A program made the position numbers and the translations under genes. Source: Mesotaenium endlicherianum (Eukaryota; Streptophyta; Zygnematophyceae; Zygnematales; Mesotaeniaceae). From it: DNA of 64,000 nucleotides. Positions within the stretch are counted from its first letter, which is position 1; every line of letters begins with the position of its first letter. Positions 55,072 to 64,000 of this stretch are shown here, one piece after another. The DNA lies in assembly GCA_009602735.1 (NCBI GenBank), contig WELA01012740.1:7530-71529 (forward strand), in the 5' to 3' direction. Under the pieces are notes generated by a model. The model was not told the DNA's origin, ran no database searches, and worked only from the letters and a program-made list of their open reading frames with translations.

Positions 55072-55536
55072 CTGCACCACACGCGGGCAGGATGACAGGT
55101 GTCAGAAGACACAAAGCCACCAGGCGCAAGCTGTTGCAAAATCGCGCCACGTCGACCGGCAGGTCGCGGGTTCGATTGCAATCAGTGGCTCCCTTAGGCC
55201 ACAGTTGGTGTTTTCTTTCGGGTTAAAAACAATGACAATCGTTATTCAAAATAATAAAAATCAAAATAAGTTACTTAATTCGTAATTAAAAAAGTTATTT
55301 TGCTCATAATTGATCAAGCTAACTTTGTGGATAAATTACGTTATACTTTTGCAAAGTAATTGAGTTACTTTACAATACTTTTTGCAATAGTAAATTGGTT
55401 GTTTTGCCACTTGACCCGAAATAAGTCGGCACACGTTTAAGTGTCGAATAATACAACAAGTATGCAATCTTCTATCAATAAAAGTAAAACGTATTTTGGG
55501 TAACCTAAATACACCTAAAAAACTCAAATCGTTACA

Positions 55537-55768
55537 CCGGGACCGGTCCCCGGTGTGATGGTGTGATGGTGACTCTGAGGAGTATGAAGTGGACTAGATT
55601 TTAGAAGCACGATCTGTCCGCTGATCATCTAAATAAGTCTTGAAGTGCCTGGTCAGTTGGAAGGGTTATGATGCATCTGGGGACATTTATGAATTGAAGG
55701 ACCATTTGGTCAACGCAAAGGACGCTTTGAAACAATTTTACCTCCGGGAGGCTGGTACACCACCTTAA
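55537..55768 (+). pseudogene. Element K chromodomain remnant
   Basis: Resumes the family-1 pol immediately after L (GPVP...EEYEVD) and ends with the chromodomain's WKGYDASGD block and LREAGTPP. A polypurine-like TTTAAGTTGGAGGG (55817-55830) follows. Broken. Confidence 0.8.
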
Positions 55769-56044
55769 CTGTCATTTCACTTGATATGGGAAGGTGACAG
55801 GAGGTTCTGTCTCCATTTAAGTTGGAGGGAAAGTGACAGAAAGTGACATTAACGTGATAGTTGGGACCGACATCTTACTTTCAACCAAGTTGGTGGGTTT
55901 GTGCTCGAGCACTATGAAATGCCATTTACATAAGAAAGTACTCACATATTCACTCGTTCACAATTACTGTTACGTCTCGTTACAGGCTATCTTTCTCTTT
56001 TCTACACGTAATGTACTTATGTAAGACTTTGAGCTTGCGTTAAA
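55769..56044 (+). other. Spacer after K pol
   Basis: About 275 bp with several GTGACAG-like motifs. No third ORF is recognisable; the LTR remnant follows. Confidence 0.5.
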
Positions 56045-56696
56045 ACAATTGGTCTTTAGTTAATATTAAGTCTGCTAGACTTTTAGATAAATTCAGTATA
56101 ATGACTCAGTCGAGAGCAGCAGTCTCAAGTCAATTTAAGTCAGCTTGTTCACACATTCTTTGACAGCCAACTGACCGCCTAAGCGGTACTTGCAAACTGC
56201 CTAGTAATGCAACTAAGTGGAATATGCTAGATGAATGGGCAAATGACGCCTTAGGTGGATGGCGATTCGGGATGATGGGAGATGGCTGTGGATTTGGTCA
56301 GCCGAGGTCCTACCAACGTGGTTGACTCCCGAGTAGGCGGTGCCATCGCACATGCCGTTGAAGAGTATACTCATTCCATGTATATATGCTAGGTATTGCC
56401 ATCGAGTTTGGCTTTCGGAAACGAGGCCAACTCCCTGTTCAGACCACTGAGAAAATATATGAATCCAAGGCTGCAAGTTGTTACACGAGTTGCTTACTAA
56501 CCTTGCTTATGTACAAGTTTAAAGATTGCATGATTGATGCTCGTTACTTGCATTTGACTCGTGAGTATTACTTACGCTAGTTGTATGGTCTTTTGCTGGC
56601 TAACAAGTTAACCGAAAAATACCATAAAAATTATTTGTTGATATGAAAATCTTTTAATGATTTTGATTTGCTTATAAGTAAATTTAATTCATTCCA
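56045..56696 (+). repeat. 3' LTR remnant of element K
   Basis: Follows the family-1 LTR from TTTAGTTAATATTAAGTCTG, through the CCTACC/GGTAGG core, to AATTCATTCCA. Its first about 80 bp are missing. Much more diverged than the LTRs of A, H and I. Confidence 0.78.
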
Positions 56697-58048
56697 CCAA
56701 AGTAAAGGTTGCTCTTCTTCAATAATTTTGAAATTAATATTTACCTCAAAAGAAAGACTTTCACTCGGACTTTTGGAACGTGGATGGAGCAACACGGAGA
56801 AGGGGTGAAAAAAAGAACAGAGAAGGGGGAAAAAAAAGGATGTCAAGATAATTACGTCGTTTTTTGAGAGGTGGACTTATCATGACTGGGAAGATTTGAC
56901 ATGTGAGTAGTTTCAATTTTTTTTCACAATTGGGCAGAATTTTGAAACGCGTATAGAAGCTGGGTTTATTCCCAGATCTACGCGTATAAATGATACTCAT
57001 TCTACGTACGGCACATGTAAATTTAGTCATTATAGAATTTGAACAAAAATAAGACATGCCACTGCAATTCACATGCGACCGTACCTGACATGCTTTCATT
57101 TCAAAAATTTTGACAATTTAAAATCTAATAGAATAGCTTCACAAAGCAAATTAAGCCAAGCACACTTCATAACTTTTCTCCATAGAATTTTTTGTTATTT
57201 ACTTCTGACCTCTTTATTTTCTAAATTCAATCTGGTCAGAGAATATACTCTTCAAACTTCCAGCTACTTTCATGTAGCAACAAACTTCAATATGATAGTA
57301 GGCGAACTGTAGAAAGTGCGTCAAGACGTTTTACTATTGGCACATTCAGCCCGCCTGTGATTCTGCTAGTCTCTTTCCCAATATTTTGAGAGTGTGTTGA
57401 CGAAATTTATAATGTCCTTAGGGAGTTCGTGAAGCTATTTCACTTGGAAAAGTCGTCAATTTTTTATCAAATTAAAGAGAGTAAGAATCTCGTAGGTAAG
57501 GTCGTGTGTAAATTGCTGTGGCACATCATTTTTTAATAGGAACCCTATTATGACAAGACTTGCAATTTTCGTACGTAGATTGGGAACAACTTAAACATTG
57601 TACAGGAACAAACACAACGTCTAGACGTATTTCGAAAATTTTCCCTTTCAAGTTCGAGGATACTTTGCGTTCATTTTCAAACTTTGGGGGCCAAAAGCAT
57701 GATTCGCCCTGTATAACATCCACGATAGCAAATAATTGTTTTTTTTTAGAACATGCCAAGATTTATAATACACTATGAATTTCTATGTATATATCTTTCA
57801 ATTTGGTTATTTCTCTTGAATATTAAAATTATATATCGCGCATTCAACTTCAAAACTGTCACACTCTGTAGACAAGTTGCTTACTATTAATATCCGAAAC
57901 TAAGCAACAGCCAATCATTGCACGGAAATCAAGTGGTAGCATAATAGACCCCAACCAGCCCACCTGAGAAGGAGTAGATGGGAAGCATAATATAAAGTAG
58001 GACAATAGTAGATGATAGTGCAGATGGGATTATCATTGAGAGATAGAT
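56697..58048. other. Unassigned AT-rich stretch
   Basis: About 1350 bp between the LTR of K and the LTR of D. No convincing ORF, RNA gene, inverted end or match to another part of the window was found by eye. It may be the original genomic DNA into which K and D inserted. Confidence 0.5.
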
Positions 58049-58551
58049 TGTAGTGAAACAGATAGATAAAGTACTTAGTAAAACAGAATACTTTATCTAT
58101 TCAAGACAAGGATCTTTGAACACAAGGGGTAGCTTCTTGAAAGAGAGATGGCTTCTTGAAAGTTAATATATTTCTGGATTTTGGCAAGTACAAGAGTGAT
58201 TCTCCAATGTCTTTCTATGTTCTAGCTCTTGTTTATATACTTGCTACATAAGTAATTTCTAGGAAGGTGTATGTTGATGTGTTGGCACCCAACACATCCC
58301 AAAACTTGCCACCTCTTTCTAGAATAATGTACACATGTCCTTTTGACCTAAAAATGGCACATCTGACTTTTGCCACATGGAGTTCTTCTAGGTCTTTCCT
58401 CTAACTTCGAAAATGCCTTGGAAGGTTCAAAGGACATGAACCAAGTTACTAGAGTACCTATTCACACTTGACTCCACACAATACTACTCCAAATATATTT
58501 GAAAACATTAAAATATATGCAAACTAATATATAATAACTCAAATCACTACA
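58049..58551 (-). repeat. 3' LTR of element D
   Basis: 503 bp; on the minus strand TGTAGTGATTTGAG...GTTTCACTACA, so the ends form short inverted repeats. A TATATAA box lies at 58239-58233. Confidence 0.94.
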
Positions 58552-58561
58552 TCACCCCCCC
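58552..58561 (-). promoter_or_regulatory. Polypurine tract of element D
   Basis: On the minus strand GGGGGGGTGA directly precedes the LTR's TGTAGTG. Confidence 0.8.
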
Positions 58562-59320
58562 GATAGAAAAAGCGACGTCTCGGCGCGTCAAGTCAGGTCT
58601 TACACATGTGGAGCAAACTAGTCAACAGTTTCAAGTCAGATGCCACACATGTGAAGAGGACTAGTCAAAGGCGCCAAGTCAGGTGCTACACATGTAAGGT
58701 AGACTAGGCAAGGTCGTAGGTGGTGTGACCTTATTGGCTAGCCTACTCCTTAATGATAAAGAAAATTGTACAAGTTGGCCCAGAATCTGCCACGAACTCA
58801 AAAATTCATAGCGGCCACAGAACTGCTCCAAATCTGAAAATTCGAGTGCCAGACGGACCGCGTCGGAGAACTCTACCGGGTCACCAAATTTGAGAGCATT
58901 CTCATTTCTGGAGTGTCGTTGAGAGCTGAGAGAGTAGGCACTCCTCCAAATCTGTGCAGAAACTTCTGAAAATCATAAGTCCTTCTATACTTCTCCAAAT
59001 TCTGCAAACTAAGTCTCAAACTGGGCGCTGTAAGATGTTCTACCAGAGTCTTGAGTTTCAGAGCATTCCAAGTTCAGGGGAAGGCACAATGTCAGAAGGC
59101 ATATTCTGTCCTAACAATGCCAGCAGCCTGACCCCCTTCTACTTAGAGCATCATATCTCTCTCACCAGTGCTCCAAATTGAGCAAACTTGGACTCTAAAT
59201 GACCGGCTACTCATGGACTACAGCCAGGTAAATTTTCAGAATTTATTATGCAGAGACCTATTACCAGTAGCAGTTTTAGTTTTCTGTCCAGAAACTGCGA
59301 GAAGAGAAGAGTGTCTAATG
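58562..59320 (-). other. 3' untranslated region of element D
   Basis: About 760 bp without a gene between the pol stop and the polypurine tract. It contains three tandem 43-bp repeats near the LTR. Confidence 0.7.
58592..58720. repeat. Three tandem 43-bp repeats
   Basis: Units start at 58592, 58635 and 58678 with GTCAG, each containing a palindromic ACACATGT and an ACTAG block. They are imperfect but in exact register. Confidence 0.8.
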
Positions 59321-62300
59321 TCAATTTTTCCTCTTTCTTGTTCTTGCAGGCTGCCTCCAAGGGGTCTTCTGCTGCTTCTTGATGGTGGCAGGCTGCCTCC
59401 CTGAAGTCTTCGGGCTTCTAGTAGAGAGACTTGGGGCTGGTCCAAGATGGGGGTTGGCGGCATGGAAGCGCTTCAACTTTCTCTGAACTTTGTCAAGGTA
59501 GTGCGCCGCCACCCAACTATTCTCCGAATCTGGATATCCTTTCCACTTGATCAAGTATTGCTGCTGTCTCCTGAAATTTCTCATAGCCACTATGTCTTCC
59601 ACTTCGTACTCCAAATGATCATCCACTATTGTTGGGGCTGGTGGGGTTGTCACACGTCCTGGGAACTTGTTGTCGGGTTGCACATATGGCTTGAAGAGGG
59701 AAGCGTGGAATACGGGGTCGATGTGCATAGTCTGGGGAAGTTCTAGCTTGAAAGCAACGGGGTTGACTTGCTGGATAATCTTGAAGGGTCCCAAATACTT
59801 GGGAGAGAACTTGCTGCCGGCAGGCCTGTTGTTCAGGGAAATGTTCTTGGATGATAGTAACACGTTGTCACCCACTCTGTACGTAATTTCTCTTCTGGAT
59901 CTGTTCGCCACTCTTGCTTGAGCATCTTGCGCGTGTTGTAGAGCTTTCTTCGCTGCTGTAAGGGCTGCTTCTAATGTCTCCATAAAATCTGTGGCTGCAG
60001 GTACTTCATCATGGCCAGCCGTGAAGCTCAGTGGCGTGGTCGGATGGAAGCCATAGTTGAGGAAGAATGGGGACTCTTGGGTAGAGGCCTGCGTAGTGTT
60101 GTTGTAGGCAAACTCGAGGGGGGTCAAGTACATGTCCCAGTCTTGCTCGAGGGTAGACACGTAGGCCTTTAGAGAGGTCTTTAGGGTACGATTCATACGC
60201 TCGGTTTGCCCATCTGATTGTGGGTGGTAGGCAGTAGACATATCCAGCGATGTACCCAAGTTCTTGAAGAGATTTTTCCAGAAATGGCTTGTGAATCTTG
60301 GATCTCTATCTGACACAATTCTTGATGGTAGTCCATGGAGTCGGAAGATGTTGTCAAAGATGAGTCTTGCAAGTTGTGGTGCTGTAGCCTTAGTCGTCGT
60401 GGGAATAAAATGAGCCATCTTGGTAAGTCTGTCCACCACCGTGAGTATTGCATTATGGCCTCGAGGTGTCACGGGCAAGTCCACGATAAGGTCCATTGAG
60501 ATGTCCGTCCATTGTCTTTCGGGGATTGGTAGTGGTTGGAGGAGTCCTCCCGCCTTTTGCGATGATGGCTTGATTCTTTGGCATGTGTCACAGCTCCTGC
60601 AGTACTCCTTGACTTGCTTAGACATGCCTGGCCAACAATAAGTCCTAGCTAGAACGCCCGTGGTCCTTAGGATTCCAAAGTGTCCTCCAAGAGGGTTGTC
60701 GTGTGCTTCTCGTAGAAGCAAGAGCCGGAGGTCTAAGTCATTAGGAACACATCTCTGGCCCGTATCTTGCCTCACCCAATAATTGCCTTCTTGCTTCTTG
60801 CATGGGTCCAAGGCTGCTTCTCCGTTCTTGTAGTAAGGGTCTCTTTCATAGGCGGCTGAAAATCGAGCTTCCAGATCTGTCTTCAGGGATACCATCACTG
60901 CATTTAATTGCAGTCTTGAGAGGGGGTCAGCCGGGTTTGTCTTGCCGGGCTGGTACTGAATCGTGATGTTGTATTGTTGCAAGTATCCGCTCCATCTTGC
61001 TTGTCTCCTTGAGAGATACGGCTGCGTCTGGAGGTGCTTTAACGCCTCGTGGTCCGTGGTGACCAGTACTTTGCGTCCTTCAACGTAGCAGCGCCAAACC
61101 TTCAAGGCATGTACAATCGCCAATGCCTCTCGCTCCGTGGTTGTATAATTTTGCTCGGCTGGATTTAGCTTCCTTGACTCGTAGGCGATGGGCTGCAGTC
61201 CCTTGCCTTGGTCTTGAAGCAGGATTGCTCCTATTGCATAGGAAGATGCATCGGTGATGACGTGGAAGGGCCAATCTGGGTTTGGACTTGGGAGTGTGAG
61301 CACCGGGGATGTGGTCAATCTTCGCTTTAACTCTTGAAATGCCTCTTCCTCTTTCTCGGTCCATGTATATAGCCTGTCCTTCTTGAGTAGATCTGTCAGG
61401 GGGGCTGCTATGTGCGAGAAGCCTTGGATGAATTTTCTGTACCAATTGGCAAATCCCAAGAATGACTGGAGTTCTTTCTTGGTCGTGGGGGTTGGCCATT
61501 CCTCCACCACCGTGGTCTTCTTGGGGTCTATCTTGATGCCATCAGCAGTCACGTGGAGACCTAGGAACTCCACTTCTTGTTTGGCAAACTCGCATTTTGA
61601 CTCCTTCGCAAACAGCTTGTTTTGCTTCAATACTTCAAGGACTTCTTTCAAGTGTCTCGCATGCTCTTCAAGGGTCTTGCTGTAGATAAGGATGTCATCG
61701 ATGAATACCACCACAAATCTGTCCAACATGGGCTGAAATATGGTGTTCATCATAGTCATGAAAGTTGCTGGCGCGTTGGTGAGTCCAAATGGCAGGACCA
61801 TGAACTCAAAATGTCCATATCTTGTCCTGAATGCCGTCTTCTCTATGTCCGGTTCTGCGATGCGAATCTGGTGGTAGCCGCTCCGTAAGTCAATCTTCGT
61901 GAAGTACTTGGCTCCAACCAGCCGGTCCATGAGCTCATCCATGCGCGGCAGCGGGTATCGATTCTTGATGGTGATCTTGTTGAGGGCGCGATAGTCCACA
62001 CACATCCTCAAGGTACCATCTTTCTTCTTGACAAATAGCACCGGGGCTCCAAATGGCGACTTGCTAGGTCGAATGAAGCCATGCTCCAGTAGCTCCTTGA
62101 TTTGCTTCTTGACTTCGTCTAGCTCCGTGTATGACATTTTGAACGTAGGCCGAGAGATGGGCTTGCTTCCGGGCTCCAACTCTATCTTGTGGTCTACGAA
62201 TCTTTTGGGGGGTAGGCCCTTGGGCAATTCCGGGGAGAACACTTCTTTGTAGTCCTCAAAGACTTCTTGTATCTCCTTGGGAACGGGGCTGCCTTCTTGA

Positions 62301-62986
62301 CTCTCGATGTCTTTCTTGATGTCTTTTGGCGTGATCAAGGCCAAAAGAAGCTCGTGTCCCTTCCTCACAAGTCTCTTGAGTTGGAGGGCGGACAATAGTA
62401 TCTCGTGTGCCGGCTTCTGGATGTCTTGGGTCTGGATATTCTGGATTGCGCGCAAAATACAGATTCTTGAAGTGATGTCATTCTTGATCTTGATAGTACC
62501 GGTCCTCCAATCAACTTGGGGGTTGTGCTTGGTCAACCAAGGCGTCCCTAGGATGACGTCGTACTTGCCCAATTGCATGGGGGAGAACACTACTCTATCC
62601 TTGAAGGACTTGATAGAGAGTGCCAAGGGGTACGTCTTCTTGGAAGGGGTAGTATAGGAGAATCCATCGGGCATCATAATCTCCTCGTCGTGGTCAAGAG
62701 TTCGCATAGTAATACCGTGCTTGGTGGCAAAATCTGCAGCAATGAAGTTGCCTTGAGCTCCGCTATCCACCAAGATGTGGACCTTCTCTCCTCCAAGGTA
62801 ACCTCTCAAACTCATTGGGGCTGGAACGTCGTCTTCAACGGGGGTCTCCACCTCACTTGGCGTGTTGCCTTCTCGTGAAGTGGGTCTTGGGGTGGTAGGC
62901 TCCTGGCCTACCGGCGCTGTCCGTTTTTTGACAACTTTTTGGGGCATGAAAGTGCACGATGGCCCTTTTCCTTGCAATAGAAGCAT
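59321..62986 (-). CDS. Element D pol with chromodomain
   Basis: 1221 residues in the -1 frame relative to gag. Protease DSG at 74-76 (VDSGAQGNF); RT around 300-470 with [17 protein letters not shown] and catalytic FIDD at 428-431; RNase H TDAS at 578-581; integrase with finger end CRSCDTCQR, then [32 protein letters not shown]; chromodomain near the C-terminus ([27 protein letters not shown]); and a basic tail. All catalytic motifs are present and the frame is uninterrupted. Confidence 0.95.
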   Translation of the reverse strand: MLLLQGKGPSCTFMPQKVVKKRTAPVGQEPTTPRPTSREGNTPSEVETPVEDDVPAPMSLRGYLGGEKVHILVDSGAQGNFIAADFATKHGITMRTLDHDEEIMMPDGFSYTTPSKKTYPLALSIKSFKDRVVFSPMQLGKYDVILGTPWLTKHNPQVDWRTGTIKIKNDITSRICILRAIQNIQTQDIQKPAHEILLSALQLKRLVRKGHELLLALITPKDIKKDIESQEGSPVPKEIQEVFEDYKEVFSPELPKGLPPKRFVDHKIELEPGSKPISRPTFKMSYTELDEVKKQIKELLEHGFIRPSKSPFGAPVLFVKKKDGTLRMCVDYRALNKITIKNRYPLPRMDELMDRLVGAKYFTKIDLRSGYHQIRIAEPDIEKTAFRTRYGHFEFMVLPFGLTNAPATFMTMMNTIFQPMLDRFVVVFIDDILIYSKTLEEHARHLKEVLEVLKQNKLFAKESKCEFAKQEVEFLGLHVTADGIKIDPKKTTVVEEWPTPTTKKELQSFLGFANWYRKFIQGFSHIAAPLTDLLKKDRLYTWTEKEEEAFQELKRRLTTSPVLTLPSPNPDWPFHVITDASSYAIGAILLQDQGKGLQPIAYESRKLNPAEQNYTTTEREALAIVHALKVWRCYVEGRKVLVTTDHEALKHLQTQPYLSRRQARWSGYLQQYNITIQYQPGKTNPADPLSRLQLNAVMVSLKTDLEARFSAAYERDPYYKNGEAALDPCKKQEGNYWVRQDTGQRCVPNDLDLRLLLLREAHDNPLGGHFGILRTTGVLARTYCWPGMSKQVKEYCRSCDTCQRIKPSSQKAGGLLQPLPIPERQWTDISMDLIVDLPVTPRGHNAILTVVDRLTKMAHFIPTTTKATAPQLARLIFDNIFRLHGLPSRIVSDRDPRFTSHFWKNLFKNLGTSLDMSTAYHPQSDGQTERMNRTLKTSLKAYVSTLEQDWDMYLTPLEFAYNNTTQASTQESPFFLNYGFHPTTPLSFTAGHDEVPAATDFMETLEAALTAAKKALQHAQDAQARVANRSRREITYRVGDNVLLSSKNISLNNRPAGSKFSPKYLGPFKIIQQVNPVAFKLELPQTMHIDPVFHASLFKPYVQPDNKFPGRVTTPPAPTIVDDHLEYEVEDIVAMRNFRRQQQYLIKWKGYPDSENSWVAAHYLDKVQRKLKRFHAANPHLGPAPSLSTRSPKTSGRQPATIKKQQKTPWRQPARTRKRKN

Positions 62987-64000
62987 AGTCCAGCCGTCAT
63001 GAGAGCTTCTTTTTCAGCCGGGGAGAGTCTTGCTTTCACTCCTTGCTGGTTTCTTGCATCATAAGTGTCATTGGAGGGTCTTCCACTCTTCCGGGCAGCC
63101 GCGGGGTCCCTTTTATTAACTCCGATTTCCATGGGTGTGGGTCCAGATTCGGATGTGGAAGGAGCTGCGTACACCCGCGTCATCGGTACCCGTGAAGATG
63201 AAGGCACGGAGTGCTTGAAATCCAAGGTATCCACCTTTTGGGCCACTTCAATGATCTTTGAGAAGTCCGTCAAGTCGCGTAACTCCACTTCCTTTGCCAC
63301 CTTGGGTTTGAGGCCAAAGATGTAGCGGTCAATCTTCTCCTCGAGAGACATGTTGGGGATCTCAAGAGTGAGGGCGTGAAATCTGGATGTATACTCTTGA
63401 ACGGACGTCGTTTGCTTGAGATGGTGGAGCTTTCCTCGGGCAATCTTCTCCGCATTGATGGGCATGAATTGCTTCTTGAGGGCCTCACGAAAATCTGCCC
63501 ATCTTGCATATGATGGTGGGGGCTCTTGGCCGAGCATGGGGTGCGCCATAGCTTGATATATAGCCGCTTGATAGTTACGCCACCATGATGTTGCTGCTCC
63601 TCTAAGTAAGGTAACGGCAAAGGGAACGTAGTCCTCCTCGGGTACTTCAAGGAATGCGAGGTACGTCTCCACTTGGTAGAGCCATAAATTCAGGTTGGCA
63701 CCTTTCCCGGGGTTGAAAGTGTCGGGTTTGCCGGGCTTGATGAGTTTCCTTGCTCTCGTTGGCTCTTGTGGAGGCGCTTGAGCCGGGGCTGGATTTTGAG
63801 CATTGCTCGCAATAGGGGCAACCATGGCAGCCATAGCTTCTCTTGACGCTTGCACGGTTGCTTCATAGGTGGCCAAGCCCACTTGGTTGTGGACGGTCAT
63901 TAGGAAGGCTGCCCACTCATTTGCGGGAACTCCTTGTGGTGGGGTCAACTTTGCTATAGCGGCTGCCACGGGATTTGACGGTGCTCCTCCTTGTGGTGCT
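62908..64000 (-). CDS. Element D gag (start outside window)
   Basis: Open to the window edge. The N-terminal Pro/Gln-rich part matches C's tandem-repeat region. The gag core ([47 protein letters not shown]) is followed by a CCHC knuckle ([14 protein letters not shown]) and [10 protein letters not shown] at the end. It overlaps pol by about 79 bp. Confidence 0.93.
   Translation of the reverse strand, partial: APQGGAPSNPVAAAIAKLTPPQGVPANEWAAFLMTVHNQVGLATYEATVQASREAMAAMVAPIASNAQNPAPAQAPPQEPTRARKLIKPGKPDTFNPGKGANLNLWLYQVETYLAFLEVPEEDYVPFAVTLLRGAATSWWRNYQAAIYQAMAHPMLGQEPPPSYARWADFREALKKQFMPINAEKIARGKLHHLKQTTSVQEYTSRFHALTLEIPNMSLEEKIDRYIFGLKPKVAKEVELRDLTDFSKIIEVAQKVDTLDFKHSVPSSSRVPMTRVYAAPSTSESGPTPMEIGVNKRDPAAARKSGRPSNDTYDARNQQGVKARLSPAEKEALMTAGLCFYCKEKGHRALSCPKKLSKNGQRR
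62923..62929 (-). promoter_or_regulatory. Candidate -1 frameshift heptamer, family 2
   Basis: A AAA AAC on the minus strand, in phase with gag codons TCA AAA AAC, inside the gag-pol overlap. This heptamer is used for -1 frameshifting in several retroviruses. The same bases occur in C (16633-16627). Confidence 0.65.

Larger units (their letters stand above)
54187..55536 (-). repeat. L: lone family-3 LTR carrying foreign sequence
   Basis: 1350 bp in plus reading TGTAACGTTTTTGC...CAAATCGTTACA, flanked by CCTGG and CCGGG (5 bp with one change) in the chromodomain region of K. It is about 350 bp longer than E's LTR because of extra sequence between about 54727 and 55210, which includes a GA-rich tract and an exon-like segment. 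Confidence 0.8.
46794..56696 (+). mobile_element. Element K: old family-1 chromovirus remnant, outermost layer
   Basis: Pieces of pol at 46794-46931, 47431-48849, 54122-54186 and 55537-55768, then a 3' LTR remnant. Interrupted by a TRIM-like element, a piggyBac transposon and the family-3 LTR L, and truncated on the left at J. Heavily broken (ten or more changes) and no third ORF is recognisable between its pol and LTR. The oldest retroelement in the window. Confidence 0.82.
58049..64000 (-). mobile_element. Element D: family-2 Ty3/gypsy chromovirus, looks whole, runs off the window
   Basis: Right to left: gag (cut by the window edge), pol with chromodomain, a 3' untranslated region with tandem repeats, polypurine tract, 3' LTR. 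No break is apparent in the visible coding parts. Nearly identical to the C fragment, so both are young members of one family. There is no third ORF. Confidence 0.93.

Noticed and set aside
54737-55285. A 182-codon plus-strand ORF in L
   Set aside because: Low-complexity Arg/Glu/Gly composition from the GA-rich tract; the minus strand gives a better explanation as an exon with an intron polypyrimidine stretch.
1-64000. CRISPR arrays, bacterial operons, rRNA genes
   Set aside because: No regularly spaced short repeats with unique spacers, no ribosome-binding-site-led operons and no rRNA-like sequence were seen; the window is eukaryotic repeat DNA.

Overview
This is a transposable-element pile-up from a eukaryotic genome, with no intact host gene in view. 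A green-lineage host, plausibly a streptophyte alga or plant, is suggested by three things: Ty3/gypsy chromoviruses with C-terminal chromodomains, initiator-Met-tRNA-type primer sites, and a stranded exon that resembles starch-phosphorylating glucan water dikinase. The species is an inference (a Chara-like genome would fit) and is not proven by the sequence. Nearly every base belongs to one of several LTR families, a piggyBac DNA transposon or a miniature LTR element, many nested in one another.

Family 1 is the main one: LTR about 720 bp, TGTAATGAATC...GATTCATTTCA, with gag, pol with chromodomain, and a third ORF between pol and the 3' LTR. Copies are element 0 (1-1089, +, end only), A (3053-11960, +, TSD GTCTG), B (1437-16136, -, hosts A), F (20608-46469, +), H (25393-43131, +), I (33567-42385, +, looks whole, TSD GACAA) and K (46794-56696, +). 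Family 2 (LTR 503 bp) gives C (16137-18431, -, truncated) and D (58049-window end, -, looks whole in what is visible). Family 3 (LTR TGTAACG...CGTTACA) gives E (18432-20607, -), J (46470-46793) and a lone LTR L (54187-55536). Family 4 (LTR 755 bp) gives G (25351-46180, -) and a solo LTR (49686-50440). A second, larger LTR type (LTR2, 1240 bp) stands as a solo LTR at 51229-52468.

The order of insertion can be read from target duplications and split sequences: K was entered by J, J probably by F, F's 3' LTR by G, G by H, and H by I. K was also entered by a 499-bp TRIM-like element, by a piggyBac transposon at a TTAA, and by L. The piggyBac element later received two solo LTRs. H has unlike LTRs, no matching target duplication and flanks from two different places in G, which points to recombination between two family-1 insertions.

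The most interesting biology is in family 1. The third ORF encodes a charged coiled-coil protein with a conserved central domain, an acidic tract and an RS-rich tail. It is kept in two diverged subfamilies and is preceded at fixed spacing by a TACTAAC branch-point motif and a CAG splice acceptor abutting its ATG. A GTAAGT donor motif lies in the LTR's U5, so the ORF is probably translated from a spliced subgenomic RNA. Gag and pol are joined by -1 frames with an in-phase T TTA AAA heptamer (family 1) or A AAA AAC (family 2). Other notable items are the exon trapped in L, tRNA-like sequences inside family-3 LTRs, and a PPT-like motif that recurs after pol.
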